The notes: generated by a model from the letters alone, not told the origin. A stretch of 64,000 nucleotides of DNA from Acidisoma cellulosilyticum (GCF_020621385.1 NZ_JAESVA010000004.1:124001-188000); one strand, 5' to 3'. Shown: positions 25,801-34,143, counted from the first letter of the stretch. Program-made: numbers and translations.

Positions 25801-26042
25801 ACATAGACGCAATTCGGTTCCAGGCGGCATTCGTCCTTGGCCTCGATCACCGGCATGGCGGTCCATCGCCCGATAATGTCCGGCAGGATGCTTTTTCGGT
25901 CCGACGGCAGATGCAGCATGACGACCAGGGCGAAGCCGCTATCCGGGGGCATATGTTCGAAAAAGCCCTGGAAGGCCTGGATGCCGCCGGCGGAGGCGCC
26001 AATGACGATAACCGGCGTCGGCTTTGAGGGGTCTTTCGTCAT
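22881..26042 (-). CDS. CheB-CheR-PAS-HWE/HisKA_2 hybrid sensor kinase
   Basis: 1053 residues from ATG 26042 (a GTG at 26057 would add five). Domains in order: CheB methylesterase with S17 (GASAGG), H44 and D137 (GTGSDG), about 10-190; CheR methyltransferase with GCATGEEAYS, about 205-475; a region with a long Glu/Leu-rich coiled coil (repeats of NEEL, about 640-720); a PAS domain (ATIFLDPYLVIRSFTPA); and a C-terminal kinase with LNHRVKNML, the HWE/HisKA_2 phospho-acceptor pattern, and the ATP-binding IHELTTNAVKHGALS. No receptor or transmembrane segment is present. CheB/CheR domains of this fusion class lie away from chemotaxis genes; the output partner is the adjacent receiver. Confidence 0.93.
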   Translation of the reverse strand: MTKDPSKPTPVIVIGASAGGIQAFQGFFEHMPPDSGFALVVMLHLPSDRKSILPDIIGRWTAMPVIEAKDECRLEPNCVYVPPPGVVVIYRGGRLQLHRPETEELREFSPISLLLGSLAEGLKEDAVGVILSGTGSDGALGLKAIKEQGGLTLVQGTDGTGPQHDGMPLAAIATGAVDVIAPVEAMPGRIMAVQLARRKPDSIAALPPDQVDAARLEICAILQRSIGHDFSGYKDKTFLRRVQRRMQVLGLTSIQDFMERLKTDRQEVVMLFRDLLIGVTSFFRDEATFDFLKTTVIPLLFEGKGANDTIRIWIPGCATGEEAYSLAILMREHLDRIPDNAPKVLVFATDIDEPAIATARMGRYPDSLLLGMSPERLSRYFVHGIDGSYTIAKSVRELCTFSAHSLTRDPPFSRINLLSCRNLLIYLDLELQGVVIPAFHYSLVPNGILLLGSSETVNRHENLFTTLDRAHRVFQKRDVPSPALRMTGRDSLRIFPPQKDGGKASHVSSRSILSRLGTWASTRVMERFAPPFVIVTADAEALHFSPNLTRYLDFPSGVPSQNILVMARPGLRAPLRALLRQAIEIGRSVERSGIVVEAADGRTHIISLVVEPRREQGLEPFFLVVFIETAQARHDDTDPSGWVLSDLGSDRQLETELRDTREQLQSITEEHDTALEELRSANEELHSVNEELQSTNEELETSKEEIQSINEELQTVNNQLAGKVDELDHKNSDLKNLFESTQVATIFLDPYLVIRSFTPAIAGFYNLIPSDQGRPLTDIVSRLRYANLREDCRLVLQTLEPLERRIVRDDDATHYLMRILPYRTPDSRVDGTIVTFVDVTSVVQAEQHQRLLVDELNHRVKNMLTVVISIATQTIKRSDTLAEFERSYMGRVHALSAAYALLSEEGWQRISLEALLSEELQPFLSPNRSNILLDGENILLAPRAALSLGMAIHELTTNAVKHGALSLPEGLVRIAWAIEESEQGDYLVLTWIEQNGPTVIPPTRRGFGMTLIERGLRQDMSAEVSIEFLPTGVSAKLRAPMPLIEPPPQQGAS

Positions 26043-26522
26043 CTTTGACGCGTCCACCGACGGCTGGAAGTCCCTCTCGCAGGCCCGTGATCCGCGCGCG
26101 GGCTAAGTCTGGACGCACAGTCGGGCTGAGCGACCTGGGTCAGGCAGGCGAGGCCGATGATCGGCTCGGGGGCGCTTGGCAAGTTGGGCGGTACTTTCGG
26201 TAGCATCCACCAGCTTTGTACCGGCGGCTGCCACCTGTCAAAATCTCTGGCCCAGCGACCGCAATACTGCCCGCCGCGCCAGGTGAGCCCTAACCTATGA
26301 TATAGATCAATAAGTTGCGCGGCCACCGCACGATGCATGACCGCATGATCGGGGAAATTCAGGACATCAGTTGCGCGCGGATGCGGTCCGATCCCGTAAT
26401 TGTTTTTATCAAGATATCGATAATGGTTTTGTTTGCCTTAATAGCAATGCGGCCTGGCCGGCCGGGACTTCCGCCATCCCGACCGACGCGATGATTGCGC
26501 GCCGGTCCTTGGCCGGTGTCGC
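26043..26522. other. Intergenic region upstream of the sensor kinase, no gene seen
   Basis: 480 bases without a convincing gene; the open frames here have no homology, codon bias or ribosome-binding site. The part at 26390-26450 is AT-rich and holds TTATC-N8-GAATA-like symmetry (TTATC 26406-26410, GATAA 26419-26423), so the kinase-operon promoter probably lies to its left. Confidence 0.45.
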
Positions 26523-28334
26523 TTAACCGAATGTGAACGAAAAAGCCTGGGCACCCGGTTCCAGGAACTGGATCTGGAAGCTGCGGTCGCGGATCGCGCC
26601 ATCCTGCCGGATGAGCTGATAGAGGCGCTGGTCGGTGATCGTGCCATTGCCCTGGGCATCGATATCGGCCCCGTGATCGCCGAGCGGCGGCTGCCCGTCG
26701 ATCAGCACCCTAAAGCGCAAGGGCTTGCCGTCGCTGGCCGGCCCCAGCACCAGATGCAGGTCGCGGGCGTGGAAGCGGAAGGTGATGCTGCCCGAAGCCT
26801 GATTGAGCGTGGCGCTGTCACCCTGCACGGTCCAATCCCCGGTCAGGCCCCATTGATTGAGGGCAAGCTGATCGGGCGTCGTATAGACATGGCTTTGGCC
26901 ACCGACCGCGCCGCCGGGCGAGACGAAATTGGCCGCGCGCGTGAAGCCGATATAGGTCTCAGGCGATTGCATATCGGTCTCGTCAGCTGCCGCCTCAGCG
27001 CCATGACCGTCGACCGAGACGATGCCCTGCGGCAAATTCTGGTTGCCGGCCTCGGTCAGCAATTGCTGGATGACACGCTCGGAATGGGCGTCGTCCCCCT
27101 CCCCGAAATGGTGGTAGCGGATGCGCCCCTGGGCATCGATGAAATACTGCGCCGGCCAGTATTCGTTATTGAAGGCGCGCCAGATCGCGTAGTTGTTGTC
27201 GATGGCGACGGGGTAATTGACCTTGAGGTCTTTGATCGCTTGCTGGACATTGCCGATATCGCGCTCGAAGGCGAATTCGGGCGAATGCACGCCGATAACG
27301 ACCAGTCCATGGTCTTTGTATTTCGCGGCCCAGGCTTCGACATAGGGCAAAGTGCGCAGGCAGTTGATGCAGGAATAGGTCCAGAAGTCGATCAGCACGA
27401 CCTTGCCGCGCAGCCCTTCCGCCGTCAGCGGCGGGGAGTTCAGCCATTGCACGGCACCCGTCAGCGGCGGCAGGTTGCCTTCCACCGGCAGCGCATCGGC
27501 GGCGGGTTTGGCCGCCATCATCATCATGGCACCTGCGGCCGCATTATTCGCCTGCATGGTCATGGTCGGCGCTGGCGCGGCCGGTGTCGTCGGCGGCTGG
27601 CCCGCAGCCTTGACCTCGGCCTTGTTGAGCAAAGCTTGTTCGATATTCGTGGTGCTGGCGGAGGCGACCTGCGTCAGCAGCCCGCGGTCCAAGCCGAGGC
27701 TGATGACGACCACACCGGCCAGAACCGCAACGCCCAGACCACGGCGGACCCATTCGCCGGCGCCGAGCGAGCGCTTCATCACTGTAAAGACCCGGCCGCC
27801 GATGAGAAGGGCGACAGCCAGGGATGTCGCGGCCCCGGCGGCATAAGCGAGAAGGAGGAGGGAGGTCCCGATATTGGCGCCCTGCAGCGCGGCGCCGGTC
27901 AGAACGAGGCCGAGGATGGGCCCGGCGCAGGGCGCCCAAAGCAGCCCGGTCGCGATGCCGAGCAGGAAGGAGGCCGCGAAGGGCGACTTGGCCTCTCCAC
28001 TATCGGCGGATTGCGAGAGCCTTGACCCGAGGGCGACCAGCGGTCGCGTCAGCCGGTCGGCCAGATGCGGGAACAGTAGCGTGACACCGAATAGCGCGAG
28101 GAGGATGATGGCAGCGACGCGGCCGTAATGATTGGCATCCACCGCCCAGCCGCCACCGACGGCCGCCAAGGTCGCGACGGCCGCAAAGGTGATCGCCATG
28201 CCGAGCAGCAGCGGCAATCCGCTGGTGACGAAGGGCCGGTCAGCGCGGGCGAAGACGAAAGGCAAGACGGGCAGAATGCAGGGGCTGAGAATGGTCAGCA
28301 CGCCGCCGAGATAGGAAACCAGAAACAGGATCAT
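26523..28334 (-). CDS. DipZ-type thiol-disulfide protein (CcdA domain + thioredoxin-like domain)
   Basis: 603 residues from ATG 28334, chosen for the GAGG upstream and because CcdA homology starts at residue 3. The first ~220 residues form a membrane CcdA/DsbD-beta module with the two reactive cysteines C19 (LSPCILPVLP) and C136 (WAPCAGP). A low-complexity Ala/Pro/Met linker follows (about 245-280). Then comes a periplasmic TlpA-like thioredoxin domain with C322-I-N-C325 (WTYSCINC) and a C-terminal carbohydrate-binding-like domain. Electrons from cytoplasmic thioredoxin would be passed to periplasmic partners. The gene stands alone. Confidence 0.93.
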   Translation of the reverse strand: MILFLVSYLGGVLTILSPCILPVLPFVFARADRPFVTSGLPLLLGMAITFAAVATLAAVGGGWAVDANHYGRVAAIILLALFGVTLLFPHLADRLTRPLVALGSRLSQSADSGEAKSPFAASFLLGIATGLLWAPCAGPILGLVLTGAALQGANIGTSLLLLAYAAGAATSLAVALLIGGRVFTVMKRSLGAGEWVRRGLGVAVLAGVVVISLGLDRGLLTQVASASTTNIEQALLNKAEVKAAGQPPTTPAAPAPTMTMQANNAAAGAMMMMAAKPAADALPVEGNLPPLTGAVQWLNSPPLTAEGLRGKVVLIDFWTYSCINCLRTLPYVEAWAAKYKDHGLVVIGVHSPEFAFERDIGNVQQAIKDLKVNYPVAIDNNYAIWRAFNNEYWPAQYFIDAQGRIRYHHFGEGDDAHSERVIQQLLTEAGNQNLPQGIVSVDGHGAEAAADETDMQSPETYIGFTRAANFVSPGGAVGGQSHVYTTPDQLALNQWGLTGDWTVQGDSATLNQASGSITFRFHARDLHLVLGPASDGKPLRFRVLIDGQPPLGDHGADIDAQGNGTITDQRLYQLIRQDGAIRDRSFQIQFLEPGAQAFSFTFG

Positions 28335-28483
28335 GCCACTTGCCTCGCAGCCGGATGTCCCGGGCAAGCCAGCCTTGGCGGCAAGCCCGGTCGGTGATGA
28401 CCTCACCCAATTCTGGTTACGCCCGAGAGCGTTATGGCGTTACGGGAATAGCGAACATAACGCCGATTTAATAAGGCCCTGGA

Positions 28484-29503
28484 TCAGATGGCGCTGACGT
28501 CGATCACGGCCTGCGCGAAGGCTTGTGGTGCTTCTTGCGGCAGATTATGGCCGATACCGCCTTTGATCAGCCGATGCTCATACTTGCCCACGAAGCGGCC
28601 GGCGTAGCTGGCAGGATCCGGATGCGGGGCGCCGTTCGCATCCCCTTCCAGGGTGATCGTCGGCACGCGGATGACCGGCGCCTGCGCCAGGCGCTTTTCG
28701 AGGGCGTCATAGCGATGCTCCCCCTGCGCGAGGCCCAGCCGCCAGCGATAGTTATGAATGGTGATGCTGACCTGATCCGGATTGTCCAGCGCCTGGGCAC
28801 TGCGATCGAAAGTTGCGTCGTCGAAATGCCATTGCGGGGAGGCGGTCTGCCAGATGAGTTTCGCGAAATCCTTGCGGTAGGCCTCGTAGCCCGCGCGGCC
28901 ACGGCTGGTCGCGAAATAGAACTGATACCACCAGTCATGCTCGGCTTTGGGCGGCAGCGGCAATTGTCCGGCCTCTTGATTGCCGATCAGATAGCCGCTG
29001 ACGGAGACGAGCGCTTTGCAGCGTTCTGGCCAAAGGGCAGCGAGGATATCGGCCGTGCGCGCGCCCCAGTCGAACCCGGCGATACTGGCCTGACGGATGC
29101 CGAGCTTATCCATCAGCGCGATGACATCGACGGCGAAGGCCGATTGCTGGCCGTTGCGCACCGTCTCCCGCGAGAGGAAGCGCGTCGTGCCATAGCCGCG
29201 CAGGTAAGGCACGATCACCCGAAATCCTGCGGTGGCGAGAAGCGGGGCGACGTCGACAAAGCTATGAATATCATAGGGCCAGCCGTGCAGCAGGATGACC
29301 ACCGGCGCATTGGGCGCACCAAGTTCCGCGTAGCCGACGCTGAGCAGCCCAGCATCGATCTGCTTCAGCGGGTTGGGGAAGCTGGTGGCGCCGGGCAAGG
29401 TGGCAGGCTGCGCAATCGCGCGGCCGGTGAGGCCGAGCTGGGTGGCAAGCCCCGCGACGGCGGCCGCACCCAGCAGGCGGCGGCGGTTGAGGATATCGGT
29501 CAT
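28484..29503 (-). CDS. Exported alpha/beta hydrolase, epoxide-hydrolase/dehalogenase type
   Basis: 339 residues from ATG 29503 with AGGAGC upstream. A twin-arginine-like signal (NRRRLLGAAAVAGLATQLG) with cleavage near AIAQ suggests a Tat-exported periplasmic enzyme. The fold motifs are HGWP (oxyanion hole, 73-76), nucleophile D145 in GFDWGA, an acid in LEGDANG and the histidine in GGIGHNLPQE. An Asp nucleophile is typical of epoxide hydrolases and haloalkane dehalogenases rather than esterases. It diverges from a winged-helix regulator at 29657, the probable controller. Confidence 0.9.
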   Translation of the reverse strand: MTDILNRRRLLGAAAVAGLATQLGLTGRAIAQPATLPGATSFPNPLKQIDAGLLSVGYAELGAPNAPVVILLHGWPYDIHSFVDVAPLLATAGFRVIVPYLRGYGTTRFLSRETVRNGQQSAFAVDVIALMDKLGIRQASIAGFDWGARTADILAALWPERCKALVSVSGYLIGNQEAGQLPLPPKAEHDWWYQFYFATSRGRAGYEAYRKDFAKLIWQTASPQWHFDDATFDRSAQALDNPDQVSITIHNYRWRLGLAQGEHRYDALEKRLAQAPVIRVPTITLEGDANGAPHPDPASYAGRFVGKYEHRLIKGGIGHNLPQEAPQAFAQAVIDVSAI

Positions 29504-29577
29504 GGGAAGCTCCTGTCTCTCGGTTGCGATGACGGGAGATTGCGCCAACCGGCCGCGATCCGCTTTGAGACAGCGTG

Positions 29578-29647
29578 CAGGCAACCTTCAGATTGCCATG
29601 ATTTTTGAGGGAGGATCGGGCCGTGCTAGGGAGGTTGCCTGCAACCT
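29578..29647. promoter_or_regulatory. Repeated GCAACCT half-sites between hydrolase and regulator
   Basis: CAGGCAACCT (29578-29587) is repeated in inverted form at 29632-29641, and AGGTTGC-CT-GCAACCT forms a compact dyad at 29632-29647, ten bases before the regulator's ATG. Three copies of one half-site in a divergent intergenic region suggest an operator, probably for the adjacent winged-helix protein. Confidence 0.5.
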
Positions 29648-29656
29648 GGCGCCCTC

Positions 29657-31219
29657 ATGATCTACCAATTCGGGACAATCACCCTCGACAGCGCCCGGCG
29701 TGAGCTGCGCCAGGCCGGCGCGCTTGTCGCGGTCGAGCCCCAGGTTTTCGATGTGCTGACCTTCCTGATCGCGGCGCGAGACCGCGTCGTCAGCCGCGAC
29801 GATCTGCTGGCCGCCGTCTGGCAAGGGCGCATCGTGTCGGAGGCGACGCTCAGCAGCCGGTTGAACGCCGCACGCTCGGCGATCGGCGATACCGGCGCCG
29901 AGCAGCAATGGATCCGCACGCTGCCACGCAAGGGTATCCGCTTCGTGGGCGACGTGCGGGAGATGGCGGCAGAGCCCGCGCCCGATCCGCCATTGGCTGA
30001 GGCGGTGGGCTGGACCGCGCCGCGCCTGCCCTCCGTCGCTGTGCTGCCCTTCGCCAATATGAGCGGTGACGCAGAGCAGGATTATTTCGCGGACGGCATC
30101 ACCGAGGAGATCATCACGGCGCTGTCCCGCAGCAGCGGCTTGTTCGTCATCGCCCGCAACTCCTCCTTCACCTACAAAGGCAAGGCCGTCGATCTGCGGC
30201 AGGTCGGGCGGGACCTGGGCGTAGGCTATCTGCTGGAGGGCAGCGTCCGTCTGAGCCGCGACCGTTTGCGGATCACCGGTCAGCTGGTCGATGCCGTATC
30301 GGGCGCCGCCCTGTGGTCAGACCGCTTCGATGGCGATTTGCAGGACGTTTTCGCCTTGCAGGAGCGGGTGTCCGAGAGTGTCGCAGCGGCGATAGAGCCG
30401 ACCTTGCAATCCGCCGAAATCGGCCGGCTGCAGCGCGCGCCGCCGCGCCAGTGGGACGCCTATGACCTGCTGCTGCGCGCCTATGCGCTGCTCGGGGATT
30501 TCACGGCCGAGAGCATGACGGCGGCCTTGGCCTGTCTCGACCAGGCGATGGCGATCGATCCAAGCTACCCTGCGGCCATGGCGGCCGCGTCCTATGCGCG
30601 GGCGCAATGCCATTTTCAGGGCTGGTTGCGGCAGGATGAGGTTGCACGCGCGGAGGCCGTTAGCCTCGCCTGGCGTGCCGTGGAACTGGCGCCGAATGAC
30701 GCGCAAGTGCTGTGGATGGCGGCCTTCGCGGTATGGAACATGGCGCAGACAGGGAAGGAGCGAGCGCGGGCGCTGTTTCGTCGGTCCCTGCTCATCAATC
30801 CCAATTCCGCCATGGCTTTGACGCTGGCCGGCTGGATCGAGACCATGTGCGGCAATGGGGAGGAAGGCCGCGCGATGGTCATCCGGGCACAGCGGCTCAA
30901 TCCGCGCGATCCGCGCGGCTGGCTGATGGCGGGTGTCATGGCGATCGCGGCGGTGATCGCGGCGGATTATCCCGAGGCGCTGATATGGGCCGAGCGTGCG
31001 CTGGCGCAGAACAGACGGTTTGCCGTGGCGCTACGCGTGGTCGCGGTGTCTCTCGTGAAGCTCGGCGAGGTCGAGCGGGCGAAGCTGGTCGTGCAGGAAC
31101 TGCTCGCGATCGAACCCGATCTGACGGTCTCGGCTTTCTTCGACCGGATTCCAGTGCCGCTCGACAGCATGGCGAAGACCTATGCGGAGGCCCTGCATAT
31201 TGCGGGATTGCCCGCTTGA
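29657..31219 (+). CDS. Winged-helix regulator with TolB-like and TPR domains (CadC/adenylate-cyclase-like family)
   Basis: 520 residues. The N-terminal OmpR/PhoB-type winged helix (about 1-95) is clear from RELRQAGALVAVEPQVFDVL and VSEATLSSRLNAARSAIGD. Next, residues 125-250 match the TolB N-terminal-like/FlgO domain (SVAVLPFANMSGDAEQDYFADGI). The rest is TPR-like alpha repeats (for example ALACLDQAMAIDPSYPAAMAAAS). There is no transmembrane helix or cyclase catalytic domain. Such proteins sense unknown signals and bind DNA directly. The divergent hydrolase is its likely target. Confidence 0.9.
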   Translation: MIYQFGTITLDSARRELRQAGALVAVEPQVFDVLTFLIAARDRVVSRDDLLAAVWQGRIVSEATLSSRLNAARSAIGDTGAEQQWIRTLPRKGIRFVGDVREMAAEPAPDPPLAEAVGWTAPRLPSVAVLPFANMSGDAEQDYFADGITEEIITALSRSSGLFVIARNSSFTYKGKAVDLRQVGRDLGVGYLLEGSVRLSRDRLRITGQLVDAVSGAALWSDRFDGDLQDVFALQERVSESVAAAIEPTLQSAEIGRLQRAPPRQWDAYDLLLRAYALLGDFTAESMTAALACLDQAMAIDPSYPAAMAAASYARAQCHFQGWLRQDEVARAEAVSLAWRAVELAPNDAQVLWMAAFAVWNMAQTGKERARALFRRSLLINPNSAMALTLAGWIETMCGNGEEGRAMVIRAQRLNPRDPRGWLMAGVMAIAAVIAADYPEALIWAERALAQNRRFAVALRVVAVSLVKLGEVERAKLVVQELLAIEPDLTVSAFFDRIPVPLDSMAKTYAEALHIAGLPA

Positions 31220-31245
31220 TTTGGCAAGAATGGCGAGGGGCAGAC

Positions 31246-31761
31246 ATGGCCGAGAGCGATGACCATATGAATAAATTGAGTGAGACGGCGGGTGAGGTAC
31301 CGCCCTTGGCTTTCTCCGCGCTGCTGCTGGCAAGTTTTCACCGCCTGCTGGGTCGTTCGCTGGTGTCAGAGGATCTCAGCGTGATCGCGGCGGCGCATTG
31401 GCTATACGCGGATGCGCCCTTCTGCGTGCTGGCGCATAATACCGCACCGGATCCTTGCTTCATCTACGCCAACAAAGCGGCTCAAGCTTGTTTCGAGTAT
31501 GGATGGGACAAATTCACGACCCTGCCGTCGCGGCTTTCGGCCGAGGCACCGGATCGGGCTGAACGGCAGTCGCTGCTGGACCGCGTGACGCGTGACGGTT
31601 TCGCCACCGGCTATGCCGGCACGCGCATCAGCGGTTCCGGTCGGCGCTTCCGCATCGAGGAGGGCATCGTCTGGCAGATCAAGGATGACGAGGGCCATCT
31701 GCGCGGACAGGGGGCCATGTTCCCGCATTGGCAGGACTTGCCCCCGGACAAGGCAGAATAG
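31246..31761 (+). CDS. MEKHLA/PAS-domain protein
   Basis: 171 residues from ATG 31246 (GAGGGGC upstream); ATG 31267 is an alternative. It consists almost wholly of a MEKHLA domain, a PAS relative: ALLLASFHRLLGRSLV, then FCVLAHNTAPDPCFIYANKAAQ, LPSRLSAE and RFRIEEGIVWQI. No DNA-binding or enzyme domain is attached. It follows the winged-helix regulator by 26 bases and ends 8 bases before the convergent LacI-type gene. A small-ligand or redox-sensing role is possible. Confidence 0.82.
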   Translation: MAESDDHMNKLSETAGEVPPLAFSALLLASFHRLLGRSLVSEDLSVIAAAHWLYADAPFCVLAHNTAPDPCFIYANKAAQACFEYGWDKFTTLPSRLSAEAPDRAERQSLLDRVTRDGFATGYAGTRISGSGRRFRIEEGIVWQIKDDEGHLRGQGAMFPHWQDLPPDKAE

Positions 31762-31769
31762 GATAGTAA

Positions 31770-32795
31770 TCATGCGCCCGGCGGCAGGTTGAACGGTGTG
31801 ATGACCTGCACGGGAGAGAGGGTGCCGCCCGGCACTTCCTTCAAGGCGCCATGCGCCTGCATGATGTGGCGGCAGGCTTTACGCATATCCTGGTTCAGAT
31901 CGTGATGGAGAACGGCGCTGATCTGCCTTTCCCGCAGCAGCGTCGCATTCTCGACATCCAGATCATGAGCCACGAAGGCGACGCAACTGCGCTGGGCCTC
32001 CGCGAAGGCTTCCAGCACCGCGCGATTGCCGCCGCCGATGGAATAGGCGCCCGCAATCCGGCTGTCGGCGAGCAAGGCGTGGCGGGCGAGGGCGACCGTT
32101 TCCTGATCCCTGCCGAAGCCTTCGCTGATTTCGACAATGCCGATATCAGGGTGAAAGCGGCGGAGCGCGTGGCGGAAACCGGCCTCGCGCTCCTCCTCAC
32201 CGCGAAACCGGTTGCTGCTGAGCGTCACCAGCACCTGCCCGGCGCTGGGCTTGAGCCAGGCGCCGATGAGATAGGCGGCGGTTTCCCCCGCCGCGCGGTT
32301 GTCGATGCCGACATAGGCATGACGACGGGAATGCGGCAGGTCCGTCACCATGGTGACGACGGGGATGCCCGCGTCGGTCAGGCGATCTATCGCGGCTGCA
32401 ACCTCAGGCACATCCGCGGCCTTGAGGATGACGCCATGGCTGCCGCGACGACGGATGCTGTCCAGCGCTTGTACCAGCGCCTCCGTCGGGATCATTTCCC
32501 ACAAATGAAAGCGCGCGCGGAAAACCGCCGGCTGCAGTGTCGGCAATTCCACCTCCAGCGCCGCGCGCACCTTGGCCGAAAAGCGCGCCGGGGTTTCCAT
32601 CACCAGGTCGATGGTGAATTTGCGGCCCGACAGCGCGCGCTGACGGCTTTGATTCTCCAGATCCCGAATAGCTTCCTCGACCCGCAGGCGCGTCAACGCG
32701 CGCACGCCGGGGCGGTCATTCAGCACGCGATCGACCGTCGCGACGCTGAGGCCGGACTGGCCGGCGATTTCCTTGACGAGAAAGGTGCGGGACAT
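31770..32795 (-). CDS. LacI family transcriptional regulator
   Basis: 341 residues from ATG 32795; the frame extends upstream to 33062 only as an overlap with the divergent gene. The helix-turn-helix lies at residues 4-25 (VKEIAGQSGLSVATVDRVLN), with Asp in place of the usual Ser in the recognition helix. A periplasmic-binding-like effector domain follows (HAYVGIDNRAAGETAAYLIG, GVILKAADVPEV). It diverges from the dioxygenase gene at 32924 and probably controls it. Confidence 0.93.
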   Translation of the reverse strand: MSRTFLVKEIAGQSGLSVATVDRVLNDRPGVRALTRLRVEEAIRDLENQSRQRALSGRKFTIDLVMETPARFSAKVRAALEVELPTLQPAVFRARFHLWEMIPTEALVQALDSIRRRGSHGVILKAADVPEVAAAIDRLTDAGIPVVTMVTDLPHSRRHAYVGIDNRAAGETAAYLIGAWLKPSAGQVLVTLSSNRFRGEEEREAGFRHALRRFHPDIGIVEISEGFGRDQETVALARHALLADSRIAGAYSIGGGNRAVLEAFAEAQRSCVAFVAHDLDVENATLLRERQISAVLHHDLNQDMRKACRHIMQAHGALKEVPGGTLSPVQVITPFNLPPGA

Positions 32796-32839
32796 GCGGG
32801 CATTCTGCCGCAAGGGCGCATGAAACGCCAAGCAGATTT

Positions 32840-32861
32840 GATGGATTTCTGATGGATTCCT
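32840..32861. promoter_or_regulatory. Tandem direct repeat in the LacI/dioxygenase intergenic region
   Basis: GATGGATTTCT (32840-32850) is followed immediately by GATGGATTCCT (32851-32861), two 11-base repeats with one mismatch. The spacing is close to one helical turn. It lies between the two divergent starts, 63 bases before the dioxygenase ATG, and could be a regulator-binding or promoter element. Confidence 0.4.
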
Positions 32862-32923
32862 GAGCGCCTTGATACGGCAGATATGCTTATGGTCCAGCCC
32901 AGACTTCACCTGGGAGAAACGCC

Positions 32924-34117
32924 ATGAAGAGCGACAACCTGACCAAGCTGCGCGCCGACCGCATCTACCTGTCCCCCGAACGCGTCTGGCTGGAGGAATT
33001 CGCCAGAATCTCGGAGACCGAGACGCGGCTGGAGGATTATCCGCTCGCGGCCGAGGTCGCATCGCGCGTCCTGATCTATGATTGCGATCAGGTCCGCCGG
33101 ACGGCCGCGACGGATGAGGGCCGCCGCGCGGTTCTGGCCGAATGGGCGGAAGCCCTGCTGAGCGGACCCGGCATCATCGTGCTGCGCCGCGCCTTTGCCG
33201 ATACCGCGCCGATCGATGCGGCGAGCGATGTGTTCCGCGCCATCATCGCCGAACAGCACGAGAATAACACCGGCGGCGGTGACCATTTCGCGAAGCCCGG
33301 CGCCAATGACCGCATCTGGAATGCGCTCGAAAAACTCTGCCTGCGCGCACCGGATGTCTTCGCCGGCTATTACGGCAATGAGATTCTGGCGATGGTGAGC
33401 GAGGCTTGGCTTGGCCCCGCTTATCAATTCACGTCACAGGTGAATGTGGTCAATCCGGGCGGGGAGGCGCAATCCGCGCATCGGGACTATCACCTTGGCT
33501 TCATGACGCCCGCGCAGATGGCGCAATACCCGGCCCATGTGCATCGGCTGTCGCCGGCGCTGACGCTGCAAGGTGCGGTCGCGCATTGCGATATGCCGGT
33601 GGAAACTGGGCCGACGCTGTATCTGCCTTATTCGCAGTCCTATGAGCCCGGCTATCTCGCCATCACCACGCCGGAATTCCGGGCCTATTTCGAGCAGCAT
33701 CACGTGCAGCTGCCGCTGGAAAAGGGCGACGCCGCCTTTTTTAACCCGGCCTTGTTCCACGCCGCCGGCACCAACCGCTCGAAGGATATTCGGCGGATGG
33801 CGAATCTGCTGCAGGTATCGTCGGCTTTCGGCCGTGCGATGGAGAGTATGGATCGCACGCGGATGAGCACAGTGCTGTACCCGGTGCTGCAGGATATGCG
33901 TGGGAGCGGTCAAATCACCGAAGCGCAGGCGCTGGATGCGATCGCAGCCTGCGCGGAAGGCTATCCTTTCCCGACCAATCTCGATCGCGATCCGCCGGTC
34001 GGTGGCCTCGCGCCCAAGAGCCAGCATACGTTGATGCGCGAGGCGTTTTTGGCCGGTGAGCCGGATGGGGCATTTTCTGCGGGTCTGAAGGCGCAGGCGG
34101 AAAAGCGGCTGACATGA
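32924..34117 (+). CDS. Phytanoyl-CoA dioxygenase family Fe(II)/2-oxoglutarate enzyme
   Basis: 397 residues with a good ribosome-binding site (GGGAGAAA). The facial triad is H186 and D188 (SAHRDYH) plus H279 (PALFHAAG), with R285 six residues on as the expected 2-oxoglutarate anchor. Other family patterns are GPTLYLPYSQ and LEKGDAAFFNP. The group is diverse: it hydroxylates fatty acyl chains, amino acids, ectoine or small metabolites. Control by a LacI-type regulator hints at a sugar-like or polyol substrate. No partner gene follows. Confidence 0.9.
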   Translation: MKSDNLTKLRADRIYLSPERVWLEEFARISETETRLEDYPLAAEVASRVLIYDCDQVRRTAATDEGRRAVLAEWAEALLSGPGIIVLRRAFADTAPIDAASDVFRAIIAEQHENNTGGGDHFAKPGANDRIWNALEKLCLRAPDVFAGYYGNEILAMVSEAWLGPAYQFTSQVNVVNPGGEAQSAHRDYHLGFMTPAQMAQYPAHVHRLSPALTLQGAVAHCDMPVETGPTLYLPYSQSYEPGYLAITTPEFRAYFEQHHVQLPLEKGDAAFFNPALFHAAGTNRSKDIRRMANLLQVSSAFGRAMESMDRTRMSTVLYPVLQDMRGSGQITEAQALDAIAACAEGYPFPTNLDRDPPVGGLAPKSQHTLMREAFLAGEPDGAFSAGLKAQAEKRLT

Positions 34118-34143
34118 TGCTGGGCTAACGGCGGAGGTTAGAT

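Noticed and set aside
23319-26027. Long plus-strand frames opposite the hybrid kinase
   Set aside because: High GC makes antisense frames long; the CheB/CheR/kinase motifs are all on the minus strand.
26039-26338. 99-codon minus-strand frame upstream of the kinase
   Set aside because: No ribosome-binding site, low-complexity Trp/Arg/Pro content and no family pattern.
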